Below are positions 30,401 through 39,831 of a stretch of 64,000 bases of DNA, one piece after another; positions within the stretch are counted from its first letter, which is position 1; each line of letters starts with the position of its first letter. The DNA comes from Emergomyces orientalis (lineage: Eukaryota; Ascomycota; Eurotiomycetes; Onygenales; Ajellomycetaceae). The stretch covers positions 186,001 through 250,000 of the forward strand of contig MOWL01000051.1 in the NCBI GenBank assembly GCA_002110485.1. The letters are read 5' to 3'. The translations under genes were made by a program, and so were the position numbers. The notes under the pieces are model-generated. The model was given only the letters and a program-made list of their open reading frames with translations, was not told where the DNA came from and did not search any database.

Positions 30401-32017
30401 TCCATATGCCAATTGCTTGAACGTATAGCCCTTGCGGACTAATTTGCCAAAGCTCACGATATTTGCTTCTAATTCGGGGGCAAATCGCACACCTTCCAGG
30501 CACACATCCGCCCCATCAACCGCCAGTTCAACCGTACCAACGGCCGCAGCTGGAACAATGGTCCCATCCGCCATTTTCAATTTAACATTGGAGCTCATTG
30601 AATGGCATTTAACAAGCTCCTTGCGTGGTGTTGCGTGAGCGCCAGACCCCGAGTCCAGAACCCACTCATCCGCAATATCATCATCACGGACGATTTCACG
30701 AGCATGGAACACCTTCTCAACCGTACTGTGTACAGGAGCAGAGCCGTCATCGGGGCTCTTGGAAGAATCCTCATTATTGGCCTTCTTCTTATCCTTCTTG
30801 GTGCCACCACGCCTTTTTCCATTAGAATAACCTGACGGACGCTTCTCTGGGTGCTTTTTCCAACAGCTCTCCTCATTATGGCCCACAATCCCGCAATGTG
30901 AGCATTTTGGCCTGCCTGATGCAGATGGAGCAGGGCTCTCACCCGCATCATCCATACTGCTCGCATTATTTACGGGCGCCTTTGTGTTCTTTGAAGAAGA
31001 GGAACTGCCGCCAGAGGGCAATCGAAGCAGAATATCACGGCATAGACCCACAAAATCATCCTCCAGGAGAGTATCTTCACCACTCTTTTCAATATCATCC
31101 ATCCTATTTCGTATGAGATTGGCCCATCTACTGTGAATCCCCGCAAGCAATCGATCAAAGAAGACGGAATCCGGCATATAAAAATCTAATCGCTTATATT
31201 CAGTTCGTACGGCTAAGAGACGCTCAATAAACGCACGATCCGACCCGCAAGACTCAGCCGTCATACCCAGGAACTCATTGAAAAGACGAAACCGGCGAAC
31301 TACGCGGCGTTCAGCGAAGTTCTCCTCTACTATGGACCACAGCATATAGGCAGACAATTGATTCTCCTTCGGTATAGTAAAATGAGTTCTAGCCTGTGCG
31401 GAAATCGCTGACCACATATAATTACGCAGCCAGCTATTCCGCTCCCTCCAGAGCTTCGCAACGTCCTCACTGACCCCCTCAGGCGGGGCCAGCTCCTTAT
31501 TTAACAAAATATCATCTGTTTCTGAATCCTTCGCCGCGAGAAGAACCTCATCCCTCCACATGGGATAGTTCATGGAGCCCAGCAGCAGAACTGGCTTTTC
31601 AAGAAGCTTAACTGTAAGTCGAAACTCCTTAATGGCCTTCAAATAAGCCGTCATATTGGCGCCTGCGAGTTCCCCCGCACCAGCACCAGCCTTAATCCGC
31701 GCTGTTTCATTCTCCAACCTCGCAATCTCCAACCTCGCCCGGGTCTCAGCGCTCAAGGAGTCATCATGCTCAACCTGAGCCTCCTGGGTGGGTTCATCGC
31801 GATCTGAGCCCGTATCCGACATATCCGACATTGGATCTTCGAAATCAGCACTTGACTCCTCCGAAGGAGCTCTTGCGGGCAATTTACGGGCTGTAATGGG
31901 GGTTGGAAAGGGCTCGTTTTCAATATTCTCCGGCGTACGTTCCGCTCGCCTAGTCGGCTTATTTTCCCTCGTAAGATCAGGACTGTTGCCTGACCGTAAG
32001 TTCACCATGAGAGGCAA
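27410..32017 (-). CDS. Copia gag-pol polyprotein
   Basis: A 1535-aa polyprotein in Copia order. Gag ends with a CCHC zinc knuckle (CSHCGIVGHNEESC, near residue 371). The aspartic protease motif is DSGSGAH near 456. The integrase has an H-H-C-C finger (HLKLGHLNH ... CKTC) and a D,D-35-E core (FIDLAGG, SLHWDGGGEF near 746, PQSNGPAERAN). Reverse transcriptase follows (DYVSAFLNGVLPQEEMIYMQ; catalytic box LTLHVDDCRVTG near 1206, with His where most Copia elements have Tyr). RNase H has AYADSDWAG near 1375 and STTEAEYIAASEA. Gag, protease, integrase and reverse transcriptase lie in one frame without a frameshift, as usual for Copia. No nonsense codon is present, so the element may be autonomous. 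There is an alternative Met a few codons downstream. Confidence 0.95.
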   Translation of the reverse strand: MPLMVNLRSGNSPDLTRENKPTRRAERTPENIENEPFPTPITARKLPARAPSEESSADFEDPMSDMSDTGSDRDEPTQEAQVEHDDSLSAETRARLEIARLENETARIKAGAGAGELAGANMTAYLKAIKEFRLTVKLLEKPVLLLGSMNYPMWRDEVLLAAKDSETDDILLNKELAPPEGVSEDVAKLWRERNSWLRNYMWSAISAQARTHFTIPKENQLSAYMLWSIVEENFAERRVVRRFRLFNEFLGMTAESCGSDRAFIERLLAVRTEYKRLDFYMPDSVFFDRLLAGIHSRWANLIRNRMDDIEKSGEDTLLEDDFVGLCRDILLRLPSGGSSSSSKNTKAPVNNASSMDDAGESPAPSASGRPKCSHCGIVGHNEESCWKKHPEKRPSGYSNGKRRGGTKKDKKKANNEDSSKSPDDGSAPVHSTVEKVFHAREIVRDDDIADEWVLDSGSGAHATPRKELVKCHSMSSNVKLKMADGTIVPAAAVGTVELAVDGADVCLEGVRFAPELEANIVSFGKLVRKGYTFKQLAYGEAHSIIMTSPDRMVSFTAVLNEKDIYVIEKPPQIRDLIQFAMPNGDFRPVNAVDDSLLALPSMNIKPVELTMLQWHLKLGHLNHMDIAKMAADPRMGMRIKGSKALPFCKTCVQAKMARPAFEPMIRKVKPAARLFIDLAGGGRTLFNEDGVPTYGGADYWMSITDDATRYRWAILMATKGEATAKLRDFITMIETTAQRCVGSLHWDGGGEFKSDELKAFCKQRGIAYETTTPYTPQSNGPAERANRIIIERTRSLLFDSGQPRDLWGEAMQAAVMLINMSPTSTKLYGCKEGSPLTPFEAWMGVQPTANWLHRWGCKVYKKDLRVTNKLADRTDGKEWIFVGYQGLHQVRIWDPDARRLEIARDVVFDEALVEDVSFINAALPAPHEPNNIPDELDVLNPADGWQHCLLRRLARERPHIMKMLVNGDLEEAIEPTYLINSDVDLLNESDEHANDNGDEPVLSTLTDRPTTLAEARRSPDWHHWLEAMRKEVDMFNQKKTYVITERSPDMDVLTGKWVYDRKLNNKGETIRFRARWVVRGFLQQRGVHYTKSYAAVVSGPTTRSLFAISTARGWKSKAIDYVSAFLNGVLPQEEMIYMQLPTGIKHGRGNLVGLVRQSLYGLKQAARTWYFLATEHLTSIGFRISPYDGGFLYHPIRKVYLTLHVDDCRVTGPNEHDIDWVLDEIAKRFDTKRIDDDKPYLGMEIAGRNGDLLVTQTRYIDEILDDFGMTAINPAPTPMNAGTKLQFSPDEDKGLDDDFTATRYRQGLGSLQYLVTSTRPDIMFAVNYLSRFNSRPNKECWAALKHVLRYMKKTRTTGILYKRNIGDEGLAPMAYADSDWAGADPQYKSTTGYIIMINGAPVSWRSQRQISTAKSTTEAEYIAASEAACELIWLKDMLHDAGLLENADGYVLSNNLHIDNKGAIDLANGESLTKRSRHIEVRYHILRDLVAKKELLLRHVSSTENKADGFTKALPRPAFNAFVANLGLIGSGGSA

Positions 32018-32070
32018 GAACTAGCTGTATAAGAGAAATAGATAGCAGTAACGCAGCGTATTAAACAGAG

Positions 32071-32082
32071 GGCCTCATAACC
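32071..32082 (-). promoter_or_regulatory. Primer-binding site matching an internal part of initiator tRNA-Met
   Basis: Directly inside the 5' LTR the plus strand reads ctcataacc. This equals the anticodon stem-loop of eukaryotic initiator tRNA-Met (CUCAUAACC), so the minus-strand RNA can pair with it. Several Copia elements prime from a cleaved initiator-tRNA half; this looks like that mechanism. Confidence 0.7.
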
Positions 32083-32184
32083 TCATAGAGTGCATCAAGC
32101 CTATCATATTGAACTACCTAACTAGCTAAAATATATATGTGTGTGTGGGGCATGTGACCCGGGTAGCCCTAGTATCACCTAACA
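32083..32184 (-). repeat. 5' LTR of the Copia element (102 bp)
   Basis: Identical to the LTR at 27208-27309. It is short for a Copia LTR. Transcription would start here and run leftward. Confidence 0.95.
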
Positions 32185-32189
32185 TATTC

Positions 32190-33239
32190 TCAAGTTGAAG
32201 ATAAATTATAACGGTCACTAAAAGATAGAAATAGTTTTATTGGTCAAAACCATACCTAATTAGACTCACTGGGCAAGCTTGTTATCGTGGAAAAGGCTTA
32301 CATCTCCAGATAGTAATACAAGACCTTTGTGAAATGTGGGGATTTGAGAACTCTCGCTTTGAATCGAGTAACTTCATGTGTCTAGAAATATCTCAAGCTG
32401 AGCTAACTGAGTTGCACAGCAACTTAGGAGAATCATCATATCCATAGAAACCTCCCGTGAGTGCATAAAGGTTATTTATTCCACTGGCTATGTCGCTTCG
32501 CAGACAGTTGCTCTAATTGATCAATGTCTTGCATTGAAGCCAGAAACGTTTTGTCCGAGATGAGATTCCCTTCATAAATGTGCGCATTATTTCGGCTCAA
32601 ACGCATTGAAGCCTAACTCTCCTGGGATCATATTGCTGAATTGCTGAAGTCACATGGCCCTCCTTTGGCTACAGCCCCGCACTGATTGATTGATTCATTT
32701 AGCCGGACCCTCCCCCTTTCGAGCTATAGCCCCGCAGGTTACCTTGTCTTCTGGCCAGCGAGAGCAGCGATTTTGTCATACTTTTTCTTCTCTTTCTCCC
32801 TTTTTTTTTTGTTGGTCCACCAAACATCAGCAGTCAAGCGATAATATCTCCCCTTTGCGCGCCGAAGATTCCCACCTCATTTTACACTTCTTTCTTATAA
32901 AGATCGTCTTGCTTTGATAGACAAAGCAGAATTATCTTCAACAGAGCCTTCATCTGGTATCCGCAACATTACATTATCGCCGTCAACCACCAAGTGCCTC
33001 TGAAAATTTTCGTGAGTGATAATTGCGAGGCATTTTACCAGCAGTCTGCTCAGGAACTAATACCATGCAGGTTAATAATGGTATTCCACCTGAGATTGGC
33101 AACTGTTCACGATCGAGGACATTTTGCAGCAACGTCTGTTCGATATTTACATCCACCGGATTGCCCTCTCCTTGAAACTCTCCATCCTAGTGAGCTGCCA
33201 ACGCCGGTGGCGATTTTACATACTGATCGTTGAAAGATT
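32190..33239. other. Intergenic; one tail-like repeat
   Basis: No gene with support. At about 32683-32712 gattgattgattcatttagc and cggaccctccccc resemble, in the same orientation, the tail end of the dispersed repeat at 5960-6020, perhaps a third, very short copy. Confidence 0.4.
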
Positions 33240-33488
33240 ATGTCGGCGAAAGTTGGAGATATGGCTCTAAGTGGAGAATGGGAAGAGATCAAGACGGCCT
33301 TGAAATTTGAGATAACAGAGAGCATGACTATGGAGTTTGAAGGCACATCATGCAATATTGCAGATGACGAGGGGAAGCTAGTTGAAAATTTGGGTACAGC
33401 GCACGGACGGGTAACGCGAGAAGTTCTTTCTGGGTATAAATGTTATGTGATAAAAGCGTGGATCAAGTTTGAAAAGAAGTCCTCATGA
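33240..33488 (+). CDS. Small hypothetical protein, 82 aa
   Basis: Open frame from ATG (MSAKVGDMALSGEWEE) with balanced acidic and basic composition and no membrane segment. The sequence just upstream (32994-33233) has another short frame that might be a preceding exon, but I could not define a convincing intron. The family is unknown and it may be spurious. Confidence 0.3.
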   Translation: MSAKVGDMALSGEWEEIKTALKFEITESMTMEFEGTSCNIADDEGKLVENLGTAHGRVTREVLSGYKCYVIKAWIKFEKKSS

Positions 33489-33573
33489 AGTGCGTGCGCA
33501 GCTACCTTCTTGCAGCTTTATTCAGAACAGGCAGGGCCCAAAGCATTGTCATTTATTTGCGGGTAAGAGTCGC

Positions 33574-34603
33574 TCAGACCGGAATGTCTGTTTCTCCAAA
33601 ACCAAACATATTACAGATCCTAAACCCGTCATCATATCCAATCCTGACCACGCATAGAGCATCCTCATTGAGTGTTGTTGGAAGATGTATAGATAAACAA
33701 TTTGTGATCGCCAGTCCTCCTCTGTTCTTTTCCTCTTTCCATAAATTGCTCATTTCCATTCCGGTACGAAATGGTTCGGGGAGGTTTGTAACCATGTGTC
33801 GACCCATGAATGAGAAAGACCAGTACCGATCGTCTCGTGGCAGAACCAGATTCCCTGTGAATGTCAACTACTGGAAGCCCATGAAGGATAGTATACGGAC
33901 CTAGAATCTGCTGCGATCCTGGAAGGGGTCGCTCGTCTTGATAATGGGAGCTTAGATTGGGCTGCTGCTTCTGGGGAGCGGGACCGCTGGTGACGACGAG
34001 GTCTCTAGTCTCGGGATTTTGCAATTCATTCACCCAGCGAGGTTCAGTTGTGGGTACGATCAAATCTGGGGGTTTTGTTACAGCTCCTTTTCACTTTCGA
34101 TGCCGCTGGATCACATTTTGCGGCAGCGGTGGCACATTTGTCACGTCTATTGACAGTCAGCAAGACCTGCAGAGCAAAGACAGGTGGAATGTACCACTCT
34201 CAGAGCGAGGTATTTGGTATCTGATAGCAAGCGATTGCATAGTAGAATGATTGATATCGTCGCAGCCCTGGATTTGGCGAACAAGGAGATTACGATCCAA
34301 TTCTTTCATATCAGCAGCTTTGGTTTGGCCAAGGGCCGCAGCGCATATTAAAACCGCTTGGGGACCTGATTCTCGGAGGACGTTGTAAAGGAACCGTTTG
34401 TACTTTTTGTGTCTGGCTGAAGTCTGTATCATCTTCAGCACATGGACAGCTTCTACAATGCTTTTTGTCTGGGCACCCCTCAAGCTTCCCTGGAGCTTGA
34501 GATCCTCAATGGTGCAGACAATCTTATCCCAAGCTTTGTTAGTCTGAAGAGGTTTATGGCGCAAGGGACGTTCTCTTCGCGGGGCCGGTTGTTGGTTTTC
34601 CAT
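33574..34603 (-). CDS. Hypothetical multi-exon gene
   Basis: The first exon from the ATG at 34603 (MENQQPAPRRERPLRH) runs to about 34180. It is basic at the start, then helical (DKIVCTIEDLKLQG, KSIVEAVHVLKMIQ, LYNVLRESGPQAVLI). A middle block (IVPTTEPRWVNELQNPETRD, about 33890-34063) and a last block (GNLVLPRDDRYWSFSFMGRH ... NMFGFGETDIPV, 33574-33867) look coding and lie in different frames joined by plausible short introns. The exact junctions could not be fixed. No known domain was recognised. Three separate ORFs are the alternative, but the density of coding-like frame on one strand favours one gene. Confidence 0.4.
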
Positions 34604-35208
34604 AATCAATGGAAAGTTAGTTTCAATATTGATGTAAGTTTTGATGCACAACTGGTGAAAGAATTGATGGGTTTGAAAAGAGATGGCACTGGACATTTCC
34701 CCGCTTTTCTGGGGAGAATTCAGGAGCATGTGATATTAATGTGGTAGTGACTGGCTCTTGGCAACGATCTTTCCTCTTACCAACCTTTCATCCCTGCCCT
34801 CCAGTTCCACCACATCCCATTGGTATTGTGAGATGTGGCCCTCGCGCCTGCATGACATTTGTATGCTTCGCGACAAGACAGTCGTGTCATAGATTACCTG
34901 AGGAGCTAATGCCCAAAGAACTAGGCCAATTAGCCTATCACACCTCGCCCCACCGACCAAAGGTAAACAACTCCACGCAAATCGCCCAACCTCACTCAGT
35001 TTATGTCTCATCACCAGACCTCGCAAGACCACTAAAGACGACATCGAGTGTTTAATATTAGCGCCCAGATACAGTGAGGTTTCTGAAACACAAATACCTT
35101 GTGAACCTAACCCAAACTGGATGGGCTCTCTTTTAACTGTCTGCCAATTCACACTCCTTCCTTCTTCAATTATAAAGACCAAGCTCCACCATTTCCTATC
35201 TCCTTAAA
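34604..35208. other. Divergent promoter region
   Basis: Lies between the hypothetical gene (minus) and the DUF7924 gene (plus). ORFs occur on both strands without recognisable features. Caattataaagac about 40 bp before 35209 is a plausible TATA for the DUF7924 gene. Confidence 0.4.
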
Positions 35209-36898
35209 ATGCCTCGTCATCAAATGATGCCCAGAATCAATAAACGTGAGTGTCAAATGCCGATAGTCGCCAGAAAACGCCAGGCACCTGAAGACAAAGG
35301 TAATATCTGGAACCTTCTTACCGTATTTGGGGCTGACTTGTTATAGGGACGCAAGTTAAGCGAGCTAAGAGAGAGCAAGAGGAACAATGTCCGAGACCCT
35401 ACCGTAGGAGCGCGCGCCTAAGCAGTAAAAACGCCCCCGTATGTGCACTTCCTCAATTGTATGACGGCGATATGAAACTGATTAATCGGAGCTATTGCAG
35501 GAGCCGCCCATCTGCACCCACAACCGAGAACAGAGTACAAAACCAATTCATAAACAATCTTGTGAAGATCAAGCGCCCTCCTCCCTCAAATGGCCTCGAT
35601 TGTCTACGAGCCTAGCTATTGAAAATATTTTTGTGGAAAAGAACCGTGATCTTACTAACTGGAAGAAGGTTGACGTGATCGGATATTGGTGCAAGAACAA
35701 TTGCTGGCCTATAGACTATTTTGAAGCACAGCCTGGAGAAAACATGAGCCACCTTCTTGCAAAGAAAAAGTTAACGGCTTCTGTTCGCCGCAAGACCTCA
35801 ACCTCGAGTCTCGCTACGGGCTCCAACACACCCACTGATCAAGAATCGAGAGATGGAAAGAGCACCAAATACAGAAGTGCTACCTATGAGACTGTCCTTG
35901 CCACCAAAGACAGCTTTATGGCTGAATTCGAACTTGAAGTAACAGAAAAAAGCAAAGAGATTTGCAGAACACTACTTGACGAGAAACAGATGATTCCCGA
36001 AGGCACTTTATTTCAGAATGATCGGTTCCGGAAGGCTTGTCAAAAGCTACAGACTAAAAATGAATCAAGGGTTGTTCAAGATATATCTCAGTTGATTGTC
36101 CCTTCGGCGGAGACATTCGCTACATGTGGCGCTAAGAATTTAGAGTGTTTGACTGAAAGTGTCAATGAACAGTGGGCTTCCTCCATTGCCTTCTGTGGAC
36201 CACGTCCGCAGCCCGATTATGCGGTCGGCTTCGGCCGTTCTGCGTTCACAGAAGACCAGCTGAAGAAGTTTGAGCCGTTCCTTGGCTACGACCCGGATTC
36301 CTACAGCTCCTTCTTCCTAGCCATCTTCTACATGTACTTTCCCTTCTTGACCAGTGAAGTGAAGGGTACCGTCGCGCTCGACATCGCCGACCGGCAGAAC
36401 GCGCACAGCATGACCCTTGCTGTGAGGGGCGTCGTTGAGCTGTTTAAACTTGTGGGACAGAAAGAAGAGGTCAATCGCGAGATCTTGGCTTTCTCGATCT
36501 CACACAACCACAGGACAGTGAGAATCTACGGCCACTATGCAGTGATCAAGGGGAACAAGACTTCCTTCTACCATCATCCCATCAGAATGTTTGACTTTAC
36601 GGAGCTCAACGGCAGAGAGAAGTGGTCTGCTTACATGTTTACAAGGAATGTTTATGAGAAGTGAGCGCCAGATCATCTGAAAAAGATCCACTCCACTATT
36701 GATGAGATCCCTTCTGAAGTAAATTTTGATGTTTCACAGTCAGAAGTTGGACTCTCTCAATCAAACATCCCATCCTTTTTGGATGAGAATAACAGCCAAC
36801 TAAGTCAGGAAAGCTGTGCAGCCTCAGCAGAAGTTACACCCAATACTTCCTTCACCCAGCAGACGCAGGTATTGAAGCGGCCAAGGAGGCATAAATAG
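35209..36898 (+). pseudogene. DUF7924-family protein, interrupted by one TGA
   Basis: Exons 35209-35299, 35347-35438 and 35501 onward splice cleanly into the fungal DUF7924 family. The N-terminus is basic and disordered (KRAKREQEEQ, RRSARLSSKN). The conserved core has PFLTSEVKGTVALDIADRQN, HSMTLAVRGVVELFKLVG, EILAFSISHNHRTVRIYGHY and FDFTELNGREKW, and the end resembles the usual TPNTSFTQQTQ tail. The family is not functionally characterised; the EVK within the core resembles the (E)xK of restriction-nuclease folds (my inference). The frame meets TGA at 36662-36664 directly after NVYEK and stays open for another 77 codons of conserved tail to TAG at 36896. A Trp (TGG) is expected there. The family's Cys after EVK is missing. 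It may yield a protein lacking the tail, or be dead. Confidence 0.8.
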
Positions 36899-37031
36899 TG
36901 TGAAATATCAACACAGCCCTAGTTGACTAACTGTTTGAGAGATGAAGCAACGATTTTCTCACCAAACTTCAGTGACTGTGCTAGAACGATGCGTGAATAA
37001 TATATTTATTTACAGATAGAAACTTTTACTG

Positions 37032-37421
37032 ATGACCTCTCCATACCAACCGTGGCCCACTAGAGACAACTTTCGGAGCAAATTCACTCTGCTGAACTTC
37101 CCAGTCTTTGCGACTATGACCGATAAAACGTGTATCTTTGATCACTTGGGTGACAGGTGGAGGCAGCCCTTGACCAAGGATGTGCGACCAATTTCGAGCG
37201 TCATTTTAGATTTGCAGGTGATAGAATATTTATTACAGGATGTCCGCGACTTCCTCGACCCGAATGCTCGAGAACGGTATCGCGATATTCCATACCGACG
37301 AAGCTATCTGTTCCATGGGGCTCCGGGAACGGGAAAGACAAGCTTGACCAAGAGCCAGTGGGAGAGATCTGTAAATGAAAGCGTAGCATTCATTGTATGC
37401 ATTCTCGATGTACCTTGCTGA
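37032..37421 (+). pseudogene. BCS1-like AAA ATPase fragment ending just after Walker A
   Basis: The frame contains DHLGDRWRQPLTKDVRPISS, DVRDFLDPNARERYRDIPYR and FHGAPGTGKTSLTK, the BCS1-specific region through Walker A, as in the complete gene at 23.8-25.3 kb. Similarity stops within five residues after GTGKTSL and the frame runs into unrelated sequence. The N-terminal membrane anchor is absent. It is a broken, diverged copy, not a recent derivative. Confidence 0.75.
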
Positions 37422-37424
37422 ACA

Positions 37425-37519
37425 GTCAGCTCATTGGTAAGGCTATCTGCGTGATAGGTCTGAGCTCTGTTGAAGCCTAACCAAACCACTCTTTCCGGAT
37501 CATTCCTGACAATCATCAT
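37425..37519 (-). pseudogene. Kinase-like C-terminal fragment abutting the BCS1 fragment
   Basis: The minus strand reads MMIVRNDPERVVWLGFNRAQ, then TYHADSLTNE. This matches the ERVIWVDFDVAIVYPN region of the kinase-like gene at 42 kb, the segment holding the metal-binding Asp; here that Asp is Gly. The fragment starts where the BCS1 fragment ends. Confidence 0.5.
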
Positions 37520-37916
37520 GTTCCATTATTTGTGACTTTGCACTTCGCGATTAGGCCTGAACAGCTTCATCAACGTCAATTCCAAACCTCTTTGTTCTTA
37601 TCCCTTCACCGTCAATTCCGTCATGTACAAAGAGTTATGCAGCAAGAGTGACTTAGATAGTTACATATACAATAACTCTTTTCTTTTTAAGAGAGTGGGT
37701 GCATGCAAGATAGTGTACACTCACTCAGGCAACTTTAGAATCACAGATGTAAGTGCACTTAGCATGATTTAGTCTGTACTAGAAAGTCTAAAGCTTTAAC
37801 ATTTTTCTTACACACTAGCTAAATAGTTCATAACAACAATCAATCACATTCAATCTTCTTCAACAGTTTTCTCTGACAGCTTCTTCAGCCACAGACAGTT
37901 ATCATCTGACTGAGTT
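37520..37916. other. AT-rich sequence without a gene
   Basis: AT-rich, with short overlapping ORFs only. Confidence 0.4.
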
Positions 37917-38357
37917 ACAGTTGAATGTGATGCAAGAAAACTTGAACATGATTCTAGCTCAGAACTCACTTTTCTGAACACACATTCAACTTTAGCACTC
38001 TCTCTAAAATACACATGCACTAGACATATTTCACACATATTACATACATATTACTAATTCAGTCTCTCTTCTTCTCAACACTCAATAATAGAGAATTAAA
38101 GCTGGAATTAGCTATTAGAATTAGTATTAGAATGAGCTAGAATGAGCTAAATTTTTTTTAAAAAAAATACAAAAAATCAATATTATTTGAGATATTCTCT
38201 ACAATAGAGATGATGTGTGAGACATGTCTAGTGCATGTATTTTTAATGAGGTAACTCTAGAATCATGTCATGAGTCAAGGTTAGAACCACACCAAGCTGT
38301 TTTTCCGGTCTGAGCTAGAACCATGTTCAAGTTTCCTTGCACCACATTCAAGTGTAC
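37917..38357. mobile_element. Foldback/MITE-like element with long inverted arms
   Basis: The outer arm at 37919-37965 (ttgaatgtgatgcaagaaaa, then cttgaacatgattctagctc) is inverted at 38308-38355. An inner pair (catgcactagacatatttcacacat near 38012; the inverse near 38208-38238) and a third pair (agtctctcttcttctc / tctctattgtagag) continue the symmetry toward a central A/T run at 38155-38170. Arms of about 150 bp with mismatches and no coding capacity fit an old foldback or MITE. A clear target duplication was not found. Confidence 0.8.
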
Positions 38358-38473
38358 GCCCCCATCCGGCGATGAAGCACTCATTCACCTCAACCATACA
38401 ACCTCAGAACACTAAGATGTTGACCTGCAAGTAACTAACCCCACCTTCCCACCGGCCCGCGAAAACTCTGCCC

Positions 38474-39208
38474 ATGAACTTCCTTAATCTCCCCGGCGAA
38501 CTTCGCAACAAGATATATAACCACCTTCTAGTGTGTGGAGAACCTGTTGATCCTTGGTATGGTTTCCACGGACTAGCGCCTAATATCCTTGGCGCGAATA
38601 AGACGATCCAACGGGAGGCCAGTCCACTGCTGTACAGTGGTAATTGCTTCGACCTCAGCGCAAGCAACTCTGAGCTCATATCCCAATTCCTCGACAAAAT
38701 TGGCTGCGACAACGCAAATAACCTCCGGTGTATCTGTATTGCCTTTCCAAATGTCCGCGATCTCGAAGACGATGTCAGCCTTGAGGACGACAGCTCTCGT
38801 ACCCTCGCAAAGATCCAAAGTGACTGCATCAACTTGAAGACACTTATAACGTCCCCAGAGACCACAAATACCCTGGAACACAAGCTTGATGCTCTTGACA
38901 GCCCTAGGATCGTTGCTAAGGTGTTAGCCCTGGTCGATGCTCATTTCAAAGCAATTTCATCCCTGCAAGAAATCATTGTTGAGGTTTATGAGAACGGTCC
39001 GACTGGTGATAGTAGAAGGGAAATGAAGAGTCTTGGATGGACAATCAAGGTGGTAGAGGGGCCGGAAGAGTGGGACTGCGACAGGTCTTGGGATTATCCC
39101 GATGATGATGCTTATTTCGATGATGATCATGATTATGATGATGATCATGATTACGATGACTATGATATTGACAATGATAGTGACTTCTGGAGAAGAGCGG
39201 CTGATTGA
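38474..39208 (+). CDS. 2EXR/F-box-like protein with Asp-rich tail
   Basis: Single-exon, 244 aa. The N-terminus MNFLNLPGELRNKIYNHLLV, followed by NILGANKTIQREASPLLYSG, is the standard start of fungal 2EXR/F-box-like proteins, in which the L-P-x-E-L-R-x-x-I-Y helix docks protein partners. The middle is helical with no catalytic motif. The last 40 residues are a low-complexity run of Asp with His/Tyr (DDHDYDDDHDYDDYD), encoded by gat-rich repeats that could expand or contract. The function is probably as an adaptor; partner unknown. The ORF is intact and lies just outside the foldback element. Confidence 0.75.
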   Translation: MNFLNLPGELRNKIYNHLLVCGEPVDPWYGFHGLAPNILGANKTIQREASPLLYSGNCFDLSASNSELISQFLDKIGCDNANNLRCICIAFPNVRDLEDDVSLEDDSSRTLAKIQSDCINLKTLITSPETTNTLEHKLDALDSPRIVAKVLALVDAHFKAISSLQEIIVEVYENGPTGDSRREMKSLGWTIKVVEGPEEWDCDRSWDYPDDDAYFDDDHDYDDDHDYDDYDIDNDSDFWRRAAD

Positions 39209-39429
39209 AAATCTAAGGTGACTGGCTTTCTGTACATACTATAAGAAGTAAATGATTAAGCTACTTTTCAATGAGCTGAAATACCATGTTTTCAGGCAGC
39301 AACTTCTTCAGCTATTATTCATCCTCCATGATAATCTAATGCAGTTCTTTATTTCATGTTTGTATGATAGAAGACCCCGAACAACACTCTTCAACCGTCA
39401 TGTCCTGTCCGTAGACTCTCTGATAATGC

Positions 39430-39831
39430 ATGAACAAGGGCCGCGAAGGGGCCCGCCCCAGAAAATGTCGCCTGACGAGTTTACAACAGCACAAACGGAG
39501 CCATGAGCCTAGGAACCTGGAGTGTTTCGGATGCGACTATACATTTGCCTCATTTTCGGCAATGTTACTTCACTTGGAGTCGGGCACTTGCGCCTCCGGT
39601 GTGGGTATCGATTATGTTGACGAGCTCGCTTTCGAATGCTACCAAAGCCCCAAATACTCAGATAATGTGAACGATGGCTTCCCATTCTTCTGTCCGATCT
39701 GTGGTTCTGAATTTGGCTCCCTTTCAGGGTTGTTTCAGCATTCTGAAACGACATTGAATTGTCGAAGCAATACAACTGATCAAGGATGCCTTGCAAAGCT
39801 GAGGCATTTTATGCGAATGAGACTGGCATAA
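39430..39831 (+). CDS. C2H2 zinc-finger protein, possibly 5'-truncated
   Basis: Contains the remains of a finger (KCRLTSLQQHKRSH), then CFGCDYTFASFSAMLLHLE and CPICGSEFGSLSGLFQHSE, with the typical terminal helix KLRHFMRMRLA of this fungal C2H2 family. Family members usually have more fingers upstream. Here the frame closes at a stop just 5' of 39430, and the first finger lacks its first Cys partner. Either an upstream exon was missed or the gene has lost its start. Confidence 0.6.
   Translation: MNKGREGARPRKCRLTSLQQHKRSHEPRNLECFGCDYTFASFSAMLLHLESGTCASGVGIDYVDELAFECYQSPKYSDNVNDGFPFFCPICGSEFGSLSGLFQHSETTLNCRSNTTDQGCLAKLRHFMRMRLA

Larger units (their letters stand above)
27208..32184 (-). mobile_element. 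Complete Ty1/Copia LTR retrotransposon
   Basis: A 4977-bp element with identical LTRs at both ends and one unbroken 1535-codon polyprotein on the minus strand. It is flanked by the 5-bp direct repeat tattc (27203-27207 and 32185-32189). Identical LTRs, an open ORF and intact priming signals indicate recent insertion. It landed about 190 bp downstream of the FKBP-like gene. Confidence 0.95.

Noticed and set aside
34736..35182. 148-aa minus-strand ORF between the hypothetical gene and the DUF7924 gene
   Set aside because: It covers the promoter and first codons region of the DUF7924 gene, and an opposite-strand ORF of similar size exists; no protein features.
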